A DNA stretch of 64,000 nucleotides from Chitinophaga cymbidii (lineage in GTDB: Bacteria; Bacteroidota; Bacteroidia; Chitinophagales; Chitinophagaceae). Shown piece after piece: positions 27,355 through 36,337 of the stretch. The stretch covers positions 2,170,001 to 2,234,000 of the forward strand of contig NZ_BKAU01000001.1 of assembly GCF_007992715.1 (NCBI RefSeq), in the 5' to 3' direction. Made by a program: the position numbers and the translations under genes. Every line of letters begins with the position of its first letter. Position 1 is the stretch's first letter. The notes under the pieces are model-generated. The model was not told the DNA's origin, did not search any database, and saw only the letters and a program-made list of their open reading frames with translations.

Positions 27355-27430
27355 CTTCCTTCTTCTTGATAGACCGTATTCTGACCGGAAAACGATTTAT
27401 TAATTATTTTTCATGCTACCCTGGCATATT

Positions 27431-27471
27431 AAATCATTTTGCATGATTTGTACTTAAATTTCATACATTTG
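27431..27471 (+). promoter_or_regulatory. Promoter of the Fic gene with an overlapping palindrome
   Basis: A Bacteroidota -7 box TACATTTG (27464-27471, matching TAnnTTTG) lies 25 bp before the ATG. A -33-like TTTG at 27438-27441 is 22 bp upstream of it. The perfect palindrome AAATCAT-TTTGC-ATGATTT (27431-27449) covers that -33 element, so a bound protein would block the promoter. Confidence 0.55.
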
Positions 27472-27496
27472 ATTTAACGGAATTGCATAAAAAATA

Positions 27497-29041
27497 ATGA
27501 ATAATAATCATTTTTCACAACTCTTAACTATTTTTCATAACAGAATGGCTCCTGAAGAAGGGTATTTGGCTGGATATGGTGCCATAATCAATACATACGA
27601 CTTACAGGTTCCGCTTCCGGATATGCTATCCCTTATAAGCCGAAAGCATAAACGATATAAAACAGCAGAATGGATGGTGTTTACCCCAAGATACATGCCT
27701 GAAGATACATTAATGGGGCACCTGACTTTTGCGCTGAAGTATGAGGGAATTGAGTTGGCAATTCTTAAAAAGTTATTTGAAAAACTGGATATAAATGAGA
27801 TAAGTCGGGCGATTGCCGATGAACCGACAGGGCAATATAGCAGGAGGATATGGTTTCTTTACGAGTGGCTGCTGGACAGAAAGCTGGATTTACCTGATCT
27901 TGCAATAGGGAACTATATTGATCTTGTAGATGACAGCATTCAATATGCGAGCAGGAAGGAGATAGAAACTTCAAAAAGGCATCGGATAAGAAATAATCTT
28001 CCCGGTGAAAGAGGTTTTTGTCCTATGATCAGGAAAACAGCTTTATTGGAACAATATATCGAGCTTGGTTTATCACAACAAGTAAAAAAGGTAATCGGGA
28101 AAATACACCCGGATGTAATGGCGAGGGCAGCAGCATTCTTGTTATTGAAAGATTCAAAAGCATCGTATGCTATAGAAGGAGAAAGGCCACCTCAGAACCG
28201 TGCCCAACGCTGGGGAAGAGCAATTGGACAGGCCGGGCAAAAATCTATTTCAAAAGAGGAACTGATCCGGCTGCAGCAAATAGTAATAGATAATCCCCGA
28301 TTTACCAAAATGGGATTTCGAAAACAGGAAGGGTTCATTGGTGAGCACGATAGAAGATATGGAACGCCTGTTCCCGATCATATCTCTGCAAAATGGGAGG
28401 ACCTGGACATGTTGATGGATGGACTGATCTTCACTGACCAGAAGCTGGAAAGGGACGATTCATTTGATGCGGTACTGGCGGCAACATTAATTGCTTTTGG
28501 CTTTGTCTTTATCCATCCCTTTGTGGATGGTAATGGCAGGATCCACCGGTACCTAATCCACCATGTATTGCTGCGGAAAAAATATGTATCGGAAGGAATC
28601 ATCTTTCCGGTATCTGCAATTATCCTGGAACGACTGAATGAATATCGCAGTATTTTGGAACATTTTTCGAGGTCCAGGCTGGATTTAATAGAATGGAAAC
28701 CTTCAAAGGATAACAACGTAGAAGTACTAAATAACACAATTGACCTATACCGTTATTTTGACGCTACAAAACAAGCCGAGTTTTTGTATAGCTGCGTCCG
28801 GGAGACTATTGAACAAACCATCCCGGAAGAAGTGGATTACCTCGAAAAGTATGATTTGATGAAAACATACCTCGATGATCATTTTCAGATGCCGGATAAG
28901 ACCGTGGCTTTGCTTGTTCGTTTTTTGGAACAGGGAGAGGGGCACTTGTCTGAAAGAGCTCGATCAAAAGAATTCCAGGCGTTGACAGCAGATGAAGTGA
29001 GAGAGATAGAGAATAAATTTCAGAGGATATTCGAGATATGA
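27497..29041 (+). CDS. Class II Fic-domain protein (putative AMPylase)
   Basis: A protein of 514 residues. The Fic core motif HPFVDGNGRIHR is complete at about 340-351 (consensus HPFx[D/E]GNGRxxR), so the catalytic His and the phosphate-binding loop are intact. About 115 residues before it, SYAIEG matches the inhibitory motif [S/T]xxxE[G/N], which places it in class II, where an N-terminal helix blocks ATP binding within the same protein. An N-terminal domain of about 200 residues and a C-terminal region (about 420-514, probably winged-helix-like) flank the Fic domain. Fic enzymes transfer AMP or related groups to protein hydroxyls. It is next to the DISARM-like island but outside its left repeat and on the opposite strand. 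Target unknown. Confidence 0.9.
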   Translation: MNNNHFSQLLTIFHNRMAPEEGYLAGYGAIINTYDLQVPLPDMLSLISRKHKRYKTAEWMVFTPRYMPEDTLMGHLTFALKYEGIELAILKKLFEKLDINEISRAIADEPTGQYSRRIWFLYEWLLDRKLDLPDLAIGNYIDLVDDSIQYASRKEIETSKRHRIRNNLPGERGFCPMIRKTALLEQYIELGLSQQVKKVIGKIHPDVMARAAAFLLLKDSKASYAIEGERPPQNRAQRWGRAIGQAGQKSISKEELIRLQQIVIDNPRFTKMGFRKQEGFIGEHDRRYGTPVPDHISAKWEDLDMLMDGLIFTDQKLERDDSFDAVLAATLIAFGFVFIHPFVDGNGRIHRYLIHHVLLRKKYVSEGIIFPVSAIILERLNEYRSILEHFSRSRLDLIEWKPSKDNNVEVLNNTIDLYRYFDATKQAEFLYSCVRETIEQTIPEEVDYLEKYDLMKTYLDDHFQMPDKTVALLVRFLEQGEGHLSERARSKEFQALTADEVREIENKFQRIFEI

Positions 29042-29171
29042 CTATAATTCGTAGCTGATCTTTCCGAACGGAATTATTTATGATCGGGAAAATGATGAAT
29101 TTCGAACCTCCGAAGTAAATTTTATTTTCCGGCTAATCGCAAGTCTGACGGGGGATTCCGGGGAAAACGAA

Positions 29172-29207
29172 AAGGGGACAAACCATTTTTTGATGGTTTG
29201 TCCCCTT
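29172..29207. terminator. Strong bidirectional hairpin terminator between Fic and drmB
   Basis: AAGGGGACAAACCAT (29172-29186) pairs perfectly over 15 bp with ATGGTTTGTCCCCTT (29193-29207) around a 6-nt loop. On the minus strand it directly follows a tRNA-3'-end-like sequence, as a native tRNA terminator would; on the plus strand it can stop Fic transcription. Confidence 0.75.
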
Positions 29208-29210
29208 CAG

Positions 29211-29245
29211 CGGGGAAGGCGGGAGTGGGTTTGAACCCGTACAGT
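29211..29245 (-). other. tRNA 3'-end-like remnant, probable left attachment site of the defence island
   Basis: Read on the minus strand, the sequence contains TACGGGTTCAAACCCACTCC, with a T-arm-like GGTTCAAACC core, then CCGCC and the terminator. The T-stem pairs only partly, so this is a decayed or partial copy. The plus-strand piece CGGGAG-TGGG-TTTGAACCC (29220-29238) recurs as CGGGAG-TTTGAACCC at 42399-42413, beyond the recombinase. I take the pair as the attL/attR of the island, with moderate confidence. Confidence 0.4.
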
Positions 29246-29350
29246 AAAAAATTAAATATTCCCTTAATATCTTTTGAGCTTTCTGTTCTTTGAAAAGTAA
29301 ATCAAATGTGAGGATTTGAAGCATTCACCGGAAATCCGGGTCATATTCAA

Positions 29351-31228
29351 TTACTTAAAGTTGAAATATCCCATGGAAGGATTATCTAATGCACCTATCA
29401 GCATCGTCCTGTCCAAAAGCATATTTGATTCCTCACAACAGGTTTCCGGCAACAATGCACAATTGTGGCAAGCGGCAAGATTGCAGGAATTAGGACCTTG
29501 GCCAGAGCTATCTATACAAATGGGATCGCTTGAGCACCATCTTGCATTTTCAATCGCATTATAGACGATCGTTTCCAGATTTCCGGGTTTGCCTTGTCTA
29601 ACCAATCCTCCTAAGGAGCCTTCTGAATCACCGGAGGCGGTATATATCAATACCCCATTCATATTATCCTCCGGGAATTCCAAGTTGCAATAAATTCTCT
29701 CTCTTAAAGATGAACTACCATACCCGCACTCATAGCTGAATTGATTAATTATCAGGTGCGCGAAAGTATGAATCAGAATAAACTCAGGCGTTATCTCCCT
29801 TCGAGATCTTCCTTTCGCTTCTCTGGGTAGATTATAATTTCTGGATAGTATATTAGCTCTATTTATTATATCTTCTCTTCGGGACCATTCTTTAAGCTTC
29901 TTTTGACTAAATTCAAAAAAGACACCTTCGCCTCTTACTACGACAGCCGGTAACCAGTTGATACTCCTTCCCAACTTGATAAACTCTTTTCTTTCATCCA
30001 AATTTTTTCCGTCGTCGGGTAGCCATCGGGAAAACCCAACAAATGCTCTTGTTTCTCTTAGTTTATGCAGAAGAGCAATTGCAGAAAAGCCGTTTTTAAT
30101 CAAAATGTTATCCGATTCGCTTTCATATTCCTGTGCTGAAATTCTTTCAGAATAAAAATCTTCTTTTTCCGACCCGGCGCCTGAAGTTATATATTCATAC
30201 TCCATTTTTCTGTATTTCTCTTCATTGTCTCCAAACTCATTCAGATCAGGACCTTCATTTTTTTTGCCAGCTGCTGCAAGTAATTTTTCTGTGTAGAATT
30301 CCTTTTTGTCAGGATTAAATTTTTGCTCTGCAATCAGTTCAAACCTTAGCTTGTCAAATTTTCCGTCAACCATACCATTTGATAGGAATCCCCAGTTTTT
30401 CTCCAATACTTCAATAATTTTCCTGTCTGTTGATTTATTCCACTGCGGAAGATATATAGAACTACGTACCTGAGAAAAGTAAACATTGGATGCACCCTTT
30501 TGAACCACAACAAGTTCCTGTCCGCAATGAACAGTATTCCGTCTATCCGCTTCCTGCCCGAGCCAAGGTTTGCCACCGGAGCAAGTTATGCCCAAATTTG
30601 TAAGTGAATGTTCATTAAAAGCACCGCCCATCGTTTTCTGAGCTCCGCAGCTACAAGAAATTTCAATGCCGGATAATGCTCCGGAACTACGTCCTGCGCG
30701 CAACCGCAAATTATGTTGCCCTTCGGGTTTAAGCCCTCCGTGAATCCATTCCATGAATGGAAAATCTTCTATATGTCCGTGTGGGCATATGGCAATAAAA
30801 CGAACGGGAATTAGCCTTTGCCTCTTTTTCTCGGGTATTTCATTGCACGATCTCCCGGAGCTAAACAAAGTGCCCGAACACGTTGGTTTTGTAGAGTCAT
30901 ATATAGATACTTTCTCCATATGCCCGCATCTGGTACAATAATGCCAGCGTGGAAACCGTACGAATGGAATCCGCAGGGAAGGATTGGTAACTCCCTGCCC
31001 GGGATCTCTGAAATCAGGCGGAAGTCTGAAGTCTTTTACGCCTAATCTTTTTGCCAGCCGATCCTCCGTTATAACAAACTCACCAGCCTCGGCTAAAGAT
31101 CTGAGTTTATCCTCCCACATATCGAGTCCGACAACCATCAACGATTCATCTTTGGGGAAATTGATCATTTGTCCGATACCCCAAGGGGTTATTAATTGTG
31201 ATTGTCTTATAGGTTTTTTGGCAGGCAT
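29351..31228 (-). CDS. drmB: DrmB-like DUF1998 protein of a DISARM-type defence system
   Basis: A protein of 625 residues. The N-terminus (IRQSQLITPWGIGQMINFP) and the first zinc-binding motif (HYCTRCGHMEKV with a later Cys pair) are typical of DrmB. Further Cys pairs occur at CSCGAQK and TVHCGQELV. The C-terminal DUF1998 domain carries ILIHTFAHLIINQFSYECGYG and the terminal cysteine cluster NSCNLAACHNCALLPETCCEE. In DISARM, DrmA and DrmB form the core complex that engages phage DNA. The gene follows drmA by 2 bp. An AT-rich composition sets it off from the chromosome to the left. Length and domain order agree with DrmB proteins, so only the naming to the exact subfamily is uncertain. Confidence 0.88.
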   Translation of the reverse strand: MPAKKPIRQSQLITPWGIGQMINFPKDESLMVVGLDMWEDKLRSLAEAGEFVITEDRLAKRLGVKDFRLPPDFRDPGQGVTNPSLRIPFVRFPRWHYCTRCGHMEKVSIYDSTKPTCSGTLFSSGRSCNEIPEKKRQRLIPVRFIAICPHGHIEDFPFMEWIHGGLKPEGQHNLRLRAGRSSGALSGIEISCSCGAQKTMGGAFNEHSLTNLGITCSGGKPWLGQEADRRNTVHCGQELVVVQKGASNVYFSQVRSSIYLPQWNKSTDRKIIEVLEKNWGFLSNGMVDGKFDKLRFELIAEQKFNPDKKEFYTEKLLAAAGKKNEGPDLNEFGDNEEKYRKMEYEYITSGAGSEKEDFYSERISAQEYESESDNILIKNGFSAIALLHKLRETRAFVGFSRWLPDDGKNLDERKEFIKLGRSINWLPAVVVRGEGVFFEFSQKKLKEWSRREDIINRANILSRNYNLPREAKGRSRREITPEFILIHTFAHLIINQFSYECGYGSSSLRERIYCNLEFPEDNMNGVLIYTASGDSEGSLGGLVRQGKPGNLETIVYNAIENARWCSSDPICIDSSGQGPNSCNLAACHNCALLPETCCEESNMLLDRTMLIGALDNPSMGYFNFK

Positions 31229-31230
31229 AA

Positions 31231-34200
31231 TTAGTTGTTGTCGATGTTTAGGTATTCGGCTGGTATTATGTATGCATCACAGGTAGAATCCACATTTCTC
31301 ATTGACGTAGGAGTTGACCAGGCTCTGTCTTTAACATCTTCAGGCGGGTTTGTCCCGGCTGAGTATATTAGCGGAGTATCTGTTATTTGTCCAAAGGGTT
31401 TTCCATACACCATGGGCAACTCACTTTTCCAATATTCTATTTTTTCTTCCAGTAATTCAAGAGTTTTTTCATACTCACCTTCATCAATCAAATTCACTCT
31501 GTCGTAAATGATTTGTGTTACCCGCTCAATTACTTCTTCTGATGGAAAAGGCCGGGGTTTTTCCCTGCTTTCGGCTGCTGCGTAAAATCTGACTAAACCT
31601 ATGAGAATGGCATGTAATGCCCTTTCCCTTGCGGGCGCTGAGAACGGTGTAACGCTTGTCGGCTCAACTCTGCTGTAGATTTTTGAATGATATCCTTGAA
31701 AATGTTCAAAATGTGAGCGATCCCTTGGTTTTGAGCAATTATAGATTGTGAAAACCAGCCCTGGCCCTTTTTTGGAACGACCTACACGACTTGTAGCCTG
31801 AATATACTCGGATGTTGTTTTAGGCTGACCAATAACGGTCATTAAACCTAAGCGTGGAATATCGACACCTACTGAGATCATGTTTGTCGCAAGGCAAACA
31901 TCAACCGGATATTCCGATTTATCGCCTGTCCAGGATTTTGAAAGTTGTTCCAGGTATTCGGGAATGTCATTACTGTTAATACGACTAGTCAATTCTATAT
32001 CTCTGTTAATAAATCTTCGCTCTTCACCTTTAATTGACTTACGGATCCAGATGGAATTCATGTACTCCCGTATGTCAGCACGGATTAATGTTGCAGCATG
32101 TCCTAACTCTCTTATACTATTAAAATAAGTAAGTGTTGTCCAATATGGGTCCCGGTCCTTCTCCTGAGCAGCCGGAATGGATTTTATGGATTGAAGGAGT
32201 GACGATAAAGTTCTTACTTGTGCTGTCGCATGGGAGGGAAGTGCAGAAGCAAATATACCGGCATACATTCTTCCGGTAGCTGCAGTATCTTCATAAGCAA
32301 AGAAAGAATTTCCTGCATTCAAACATTGCGCAGGAAAAATAGTTACATTACCCGCTCCTCTGCCATATAGGGCATTTATTTGTTCTTTGGCCCTGCTTAT
32401 TGTTGCAGACGAAGCAATAATCTTAGGTTTTTTATTATCTCTTGTACACAATTCTTCAATCATTGTTTCATATAGTCCTACCATTGAACCAAGCGGACCA
32501 GAAATCAAATGTAGCTCATCCTGGATAATCAGTTCGGGTGGCGTCAGCCTCTCCTCGCCCCTAAAACCAAAAATAGTTCTGGCCTCCGGTCTCCAGGTAA
32601 GCATTGCAAATTTATCTACCGTTCCAATCAGAAGTGTAGGCGGATAGTCATAAATATCTTCATCGATGACAACAAGTGGCAGATTAAATTCAGGCTTTGA
32701 AAAATCGCAATCGCTATTGTCGCATTGATACACGATTGTTTCAGATGATCCGACTTTTCGCCTTTTGTAGCCCTTTACCTTATTGGATTTCGCATCTTTC
32801 AGATAGCCCATCTGTGCACCACACCATGGGCATTTTAATGCGATAAAGGGATTGTCCTCTTCTTTTCCCTGCTCCATATCCCTATAGGCCTTTCGGGCTT
32901 CATCACGTCTGTTGGGAGTCAATTCTCCAACCCAAAGCCCTATTGTAATTCTATCTGACCCCAGTTCGGATTCATGTTCTTTTCTTATTTTATCGCAGGC
33001 GCAAATAAGAGAGGCTGCCCTTTGAAATTGTTGCGCCGTAAGTAGCCGAAGCGTGTAACGCATCAGTACTGCGGTGCCTGAATCATTCTTGTCCTTTAAT
33101 CTTTTTAGAAAGATAGTAAATGCTGATAATCCTAAATATGCTTCCGTTTTTCCACCACCGGTAGGAAACCAAATCAGGTCTACCATTTCCCTGTCCTGAT
33201 GTTCAGCATCCAACATAGCATTAAGATTCATCAGAATAAAAGCCAGCTGAAAAGGGCGCCATGCACCTAAGCCGGTTTTCCATGTCGTGACGTCATTTAT
33301 ATCAGGAAGGATTACATTCTTTAAGCCTTTAATAATGCCTTTATCCAGAATCCAGTTCCGGGTCTCAATGCTATATTGGAGTTGTTGCAATAACATAGCG
33401 CGGTTCATCAACCTAAAAGCTCTGTTCGCACTTTCATTTGTTGTGAGCAATCCAACTCCTTCCTGCATTCTTTCCAAACATTTCCGGCAACTATCAATAT
33501 GTCTCAGTGCAGTCTCCAACAGATCATCATTTAACGTTGTTGAGGCTATCTGTTCCTGTTGCTCTATCCATGACTCATATTCTTCGTTAAGCTTTACTAG
33601 ATTTGTAGTTATATCGTTATCTGAGAGATCGCTCAGGTCAAACATTTTCAACTCCAGATTTGCCAGTTCTGTTGGTACGATCGGTTTGATCTCATAAACG
33701 GGTATTATTTCTGTTTTAATTGTAGTAGTATGTTCTGTGTCGGTATCGGCCCACGATGGGGAACAACCATGTCCGACAGCAAAGGTCTTTTTATTGCGAA
33801 ACAAGAGACGATTTGATTTTTCATCATCTTTATCGGTTTTAAGTGCAGCTTCTTTATACGGATAAAAAGAAGGCTCATCAGATACAACAGAGAAAGAAAC
33901 CTGAAAAAAGCAATCTTCGTTTCTAATATTTTCAATACCTCCAATATATTGATTAATCAGAGTAAAAGTGAGCAGATGAATTCCTGTACTGGAGTTGTCT
34001 TCATGAGTACGGTTTCTGATGTTTAATTTTAAATTAATTTCCTTCCCGTCTTTATCAGTCAGAAACTTGTCGACTGATTTCCCAGATTTAACTGGTATGT
34101 CACCTGTAGAAAGAATAATTTCCTGATCCAAGGGAACACGATAGTAGGCCGTCCTTGTAGTTGTTGTTCCATCCTCTCTCGGATAAGAGTAATCACCTGT

Positions 34201-34599
34201 ATTATATATCGCTGCTGCAATGATAATTTTAAAACCATTTTGAGGAATCTTTGAAAAACAACTAAAGCCCATGGCAGAAGGGAGAAAACTGTTAGCTAAA
34301 CCGATCTCTTCTTCAAATCCTTCTGACATATCTATGGGAACCTTGCTGTCTCCTGCCCTTATAGGATCATCCTCATTTCCATGTTCTCCTTCGGTGGTTT
34401 CAAAAACCTTTTCTTCATCAGCTGTTGTTGAATCGGCTTTTTTAAAGGTTGCTGCTTTCGGGAATAGAATCCCTGCTCCATATCTCAGTCGGGGAGGCTC
34501 ATTAATTAATATTTCTTCACCGTTGGCCTGAATATGTGGCTTAATAGGATCCGGGCCAATAATCTCCTTTTTAATAAAATTCAGAATATTGTCTCTCAT
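31231..34599 (-). CDS. drmA: DrmA-like SF2 helicase of a DISARM-type defence system
   Basis: A protein of 1122 residues. The N-terminal 450 residues are the DrmA-specific region (begins MRDNILNFIKKEIIGPDP, with PRLRYGAGILFP). Helicase motifs follow: Walker A WFPTGGGKTEAYLGL near 475, motif II IIQDELHLISG (DELH) near 690, SSATISRA (motif III), then SVGVDIPRLGL near 908 and QATSRVGR near 936 (motifs V and VI). An inserted zinc-finger-like segment (CPWCGAQMGY ... CDNSDC) lies between motifs Ia and II. DrmA is the DNA-translocating helicase that, with DrmB, is thought to clear methylated self DNA and attack unmodified phage DNA. Neighbours on both sides touch it within 2 bp. Confidence 0.9.
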   Translation of the reverse strand: MRDNILNFIKKEIIGPDPIKPHIQANGEEILINEPPRLRYGAGILFPKAATFKKADSTTADEEKVFETTEGEHGNEDDPIRAGDSKVPIDMSEGFEEEIGLANSFLPSAMGFSCFSKIPQNGFKIIIAAAIYNTGDYSYPREDGTTTTRTAYYRVPLDQEIILSTGDIPVKSGKSVDKFLTDKDGKEINLKLNIRNRTHEDNSSTGIHLLTFTLINQYIGGIENIRNEDCFFQVSFSVVSDEPSFYPYKEAALKTDKDDEKSNRLLFRNKKTFAVGHGCSPSWADTDTEHTTTIKTEIIPVYEIKPIVPTELANLELKMFDLSDLSDNDITTNLVKLNEEYESWIEQQEQIASTTLNDDLLETALRHIDSCRKCLERMQEGVGLLTTNESANRAFRLMNRAMLLQQLQYSIETRNWILDKGIIKGLKNVILPDINDVTTWKTGLGAWRPFQLAFILMNLNAMLDAEHQDREMVDLIWFPTGGGKTEAYLGLSAFTIFLKRLKDKNDSGTAVLMRYTLRLLTAQQFQRAASLICACDKIRKEHESELGSDRITIGLWVGELTPNRRDEARKAYRDMEQGKEEDNPFIALKCPWCGAQMGYLKDAKSNKVKGYKRRKVGSSETIVYQCDNSDCDFSKPEFNLPLVVIDEDIYDYPPTLLIGTVDKFAMLTWRPEARTIFGFRGEERLTPPELIIQDELHLISGPLGSMVGLYETMIEELCTRDNKKPKIIASSATISRAKEQINALYGRGAGNVTIFPAQCLNAGNSFFAYEDTAATGRMYAGIFASALPSHATAQVRTLSSLLQSIKSIPAAQEKDRDPYWTTLTYFNSIRELGHAATLIRADIREYMNSIWIRKSIKGEERRFINRDIELTSRINSNDIPEYLEQLSKSWTGDKSEYPVDVCLATNMISVGVDIPRLGLMTVIGQPKTTSEYIQATSRVGRSKKGPGLVFTIYNCSKPRDRSHFEHFQGYHSKIYSRVEPTSVTPFSAPARERALHAILIGLVRFYAAAESREKPRPFPSEEVIERVTQIIYDRVNLIDEGEYEKTLELLEEKIEYWKSELPMVYGKPFGQITDTPLIYSAGTNPPEDVKDRAWSTPTSMRNVDSTCDAYIIPAEYLNIDNN

Positions 34600-34600
34600 T

Positions 34601-36337
34601 TTATCTGAGTTTTCTTTTTAAAATTTCTTGATACTCCTTACGCATGGATTCGGAAATTAAAAGTATCAAACTATATTTCGCCCTGCTCATACCTACATAT
34701 AGTAGCGATCTTGCTGCGTCACTTGTTATGTCCTCAATGTCGGTAATGATAACATAGTTGCTTTCCATTCCTTTGTAGGCCTGTATAGTTGAAAATGTCC
34801 AATAATTCTGATTGCTCTCTGTATCCGGCGCATTTTTAATTTCTTTTATCGTAACCCCCAAAGGTGAGGCGGCACAGGAATATTTCAATTTCCTGGGTGA
34901 AATAATAACCAATTCTTTTTCGGATAACTTTAGCTTATAAATCTTCTCCAGTTGTTCTGCCAGAAGCCTTTTCTGATGAGCATCATCTTGGTAAAAATGA
35001 TACTCAACCGCTATTCCTTCAAGATGCTCCAGAAGAAATGGCGGTTGTTCAAATCCTGATATCAACGATGTCTCTTCACCTATTTGCCTTGTATTTCGAC
35101 AATTTCTTGTTAGTAAGAAATTAGCATGCTGGCCTGCTTCGATGAGCAGACGAAACATTTCTTGTTTGGTAAGCTGAGCATAAATAGCCTGCTTTTCAAA
35201 ATCACCATAAATTTCCCAGCTTCCTTTAGCCAAGCCATTTGTCAGCATTGCATCAAATAAAGCAAGGTATTCAGGCCGTACCAGATCCTGGCCTTCATCT
35301 ATAATCAGTTTGTCAAATTTTTCATATATGCCCTTCTGATATATATCTTTCAACAGAAGCGGGAGATAATTATTATAGAAATCCTGATTATTATCCCGAG
35401 GTGTATCGTAATCGAAACCCTTTGATTGCTCAAATAGGAATAAGTGTAAACTAGATACTGTTATTTTGTCTTTCCATTGTTCCAATTGCCTTTGCATCCA
35501 TTCCCCAATTAACCGGTTGTAACAGGTTAAAAATACACGTTTTCCTTCCGCCGCTGCCCTTACTGCTGACTCAATTGCGATCATTGTTTTTCCTGTTCCG
35601 GCACTTCCCTGTGTTATGCTTCTGTCATTGAGCCGGATGGAATCTAATATCCGGTGTTGTTCTTCTGTATATTTTTTGACTTCTTTATTAAATTCATTCA
35701 GGCGGTCTTTTGCAGTTCTTACTCTTTCAAAATCCCCTCTCAAAAAATCACAAAGTTCCAGAAGGTCTTTCTCGCCCGGCAGCGACTCATTTTTAGAAAA
35801 CCATACCTGGCTACTGTGCTTTTGAATGGTTTGACTTGTCAATGTGCAAAAAAAATCTTCTGTTCCCTGTCTTAGAGTATCTTTATCCATTATCTGCCAT
35901 GCTTCATACTCTACACTGCGCTTATCAAAACTGATATGCGGGAAAGCGCAAAAGAATCCGGATAGGATCCTGCTGAATCTGTGTTTTTTGCCGAACTCCT
36001 TTTCTATTGCGCCCTTTAGTGAAAACATTGCATCTCTGGCCTGATTGAAGGGGCTTTTATTCTTATTTACGTTTCCGTATCGGTCAGTAAAATACCATAC
36101 GCCTTCGATACATTTCACATCTCCTCCTTTTACTTCCATTACATAGATACCTCTGTTGGGAATAAGAATAAGGAAATCAATCTCACCATAAAGTCGCACT
36201 GTATGTTGCGAAAGGTTGAGTGAATGGAGCACAATCCAATCTTTTGCAAAATGGCTGGTTTGAAATAGGTTAAAAATCATCTTCTCTGCACTGCTCTTGC
36301 AATCCCTGTCAATATATGGTGGTAGAAGTTTTGGCAT
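34601..36337 (-). CDS. NERD nuclease-SF1 (UvrD-like) helicase fusion
   Basis: A protein of 578 residues with two parts. Residues about 10-115 form a NERD (nuclease-related) domain with an endonuclease-like acidic set: E52 and D54 in RLYGEIDFLIL, then E68 and K70 in YVMEVKGG, the E-D-ExK arrangement. Residues about 225-578 form a UvrD/PcrA-type helicase: Walker A GSAGTGKT (244-251), Walker B LIIDEGQD (345-351), QAYKGMESNYVIITDIED and LLYVGMSRAKYSLILL near the end. It lies between drmE-like and drmA, its start overlapping the stop of the upstream gene. The canonical DISARM gene sets (drmA, drmB, drmC with drmD/drmMI or drmE/drmMII) have no such protein, so it may replace the phospholipase-D nuclease DrmC here. 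That replacement is inference. Confidence 0.85.
   Translation of the reverse strand: MPKLLPPYIDRDCKSSAEKMIFNLFQTSHFAKDWIVLHSLNLSQHTVRLYGEIDFLILIPNRGIYVMEVKGGDVKCIEGVWYFTDRYGNVNKNKSPFNQARDAMFSLKGAIEKEFGKKHRFSRILSGFFCAFPHISFDKRSVEYEAWQIMDKDTLRQGTEDFFCTLTSQTIQKHSSQVWFSKNESLPGEKDLLELCDFLRGDFERVRTAKDRLNEFNKEVKKYTEEQHRILDSIRLNDRSITQGSAGTGKTMIAIESAVRAAAEGKRVFLTCYNRLIGEWMQRQLEQWKDKITVSSLHLFLFEQSKGFDYDTPRDNNQDFYNNYLPLLLKDIYQKGIYEKFDKLIIDEGQDLVRPEYLALFDAMLTNGLAKGSWEIYGDFEKQAIYAQLTKQEMFRLLIEAGQHANFLLTRNCRNTRQIGEETSLISGFEQPPFLLEHLEGIAVEYHFYQDDAHQKRLLAEQLEKIYKLKLSEKELVIISPRKLKYSCAASPLGVTIKEIKNAPDTESNQNYWTFSTIQAYKGMESNYVIITDIEDITSDAARSLLYVGMSRAKYSLILLISESMRKEYQEILKRKLR

Noticed and set aside
29133..29324. 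Minus-strand frame containing CTGSNPLPPSP
   Set aside because: The peptide resembles translated tRNA 3' ends and the frame spans the terminator; no support as a gene.
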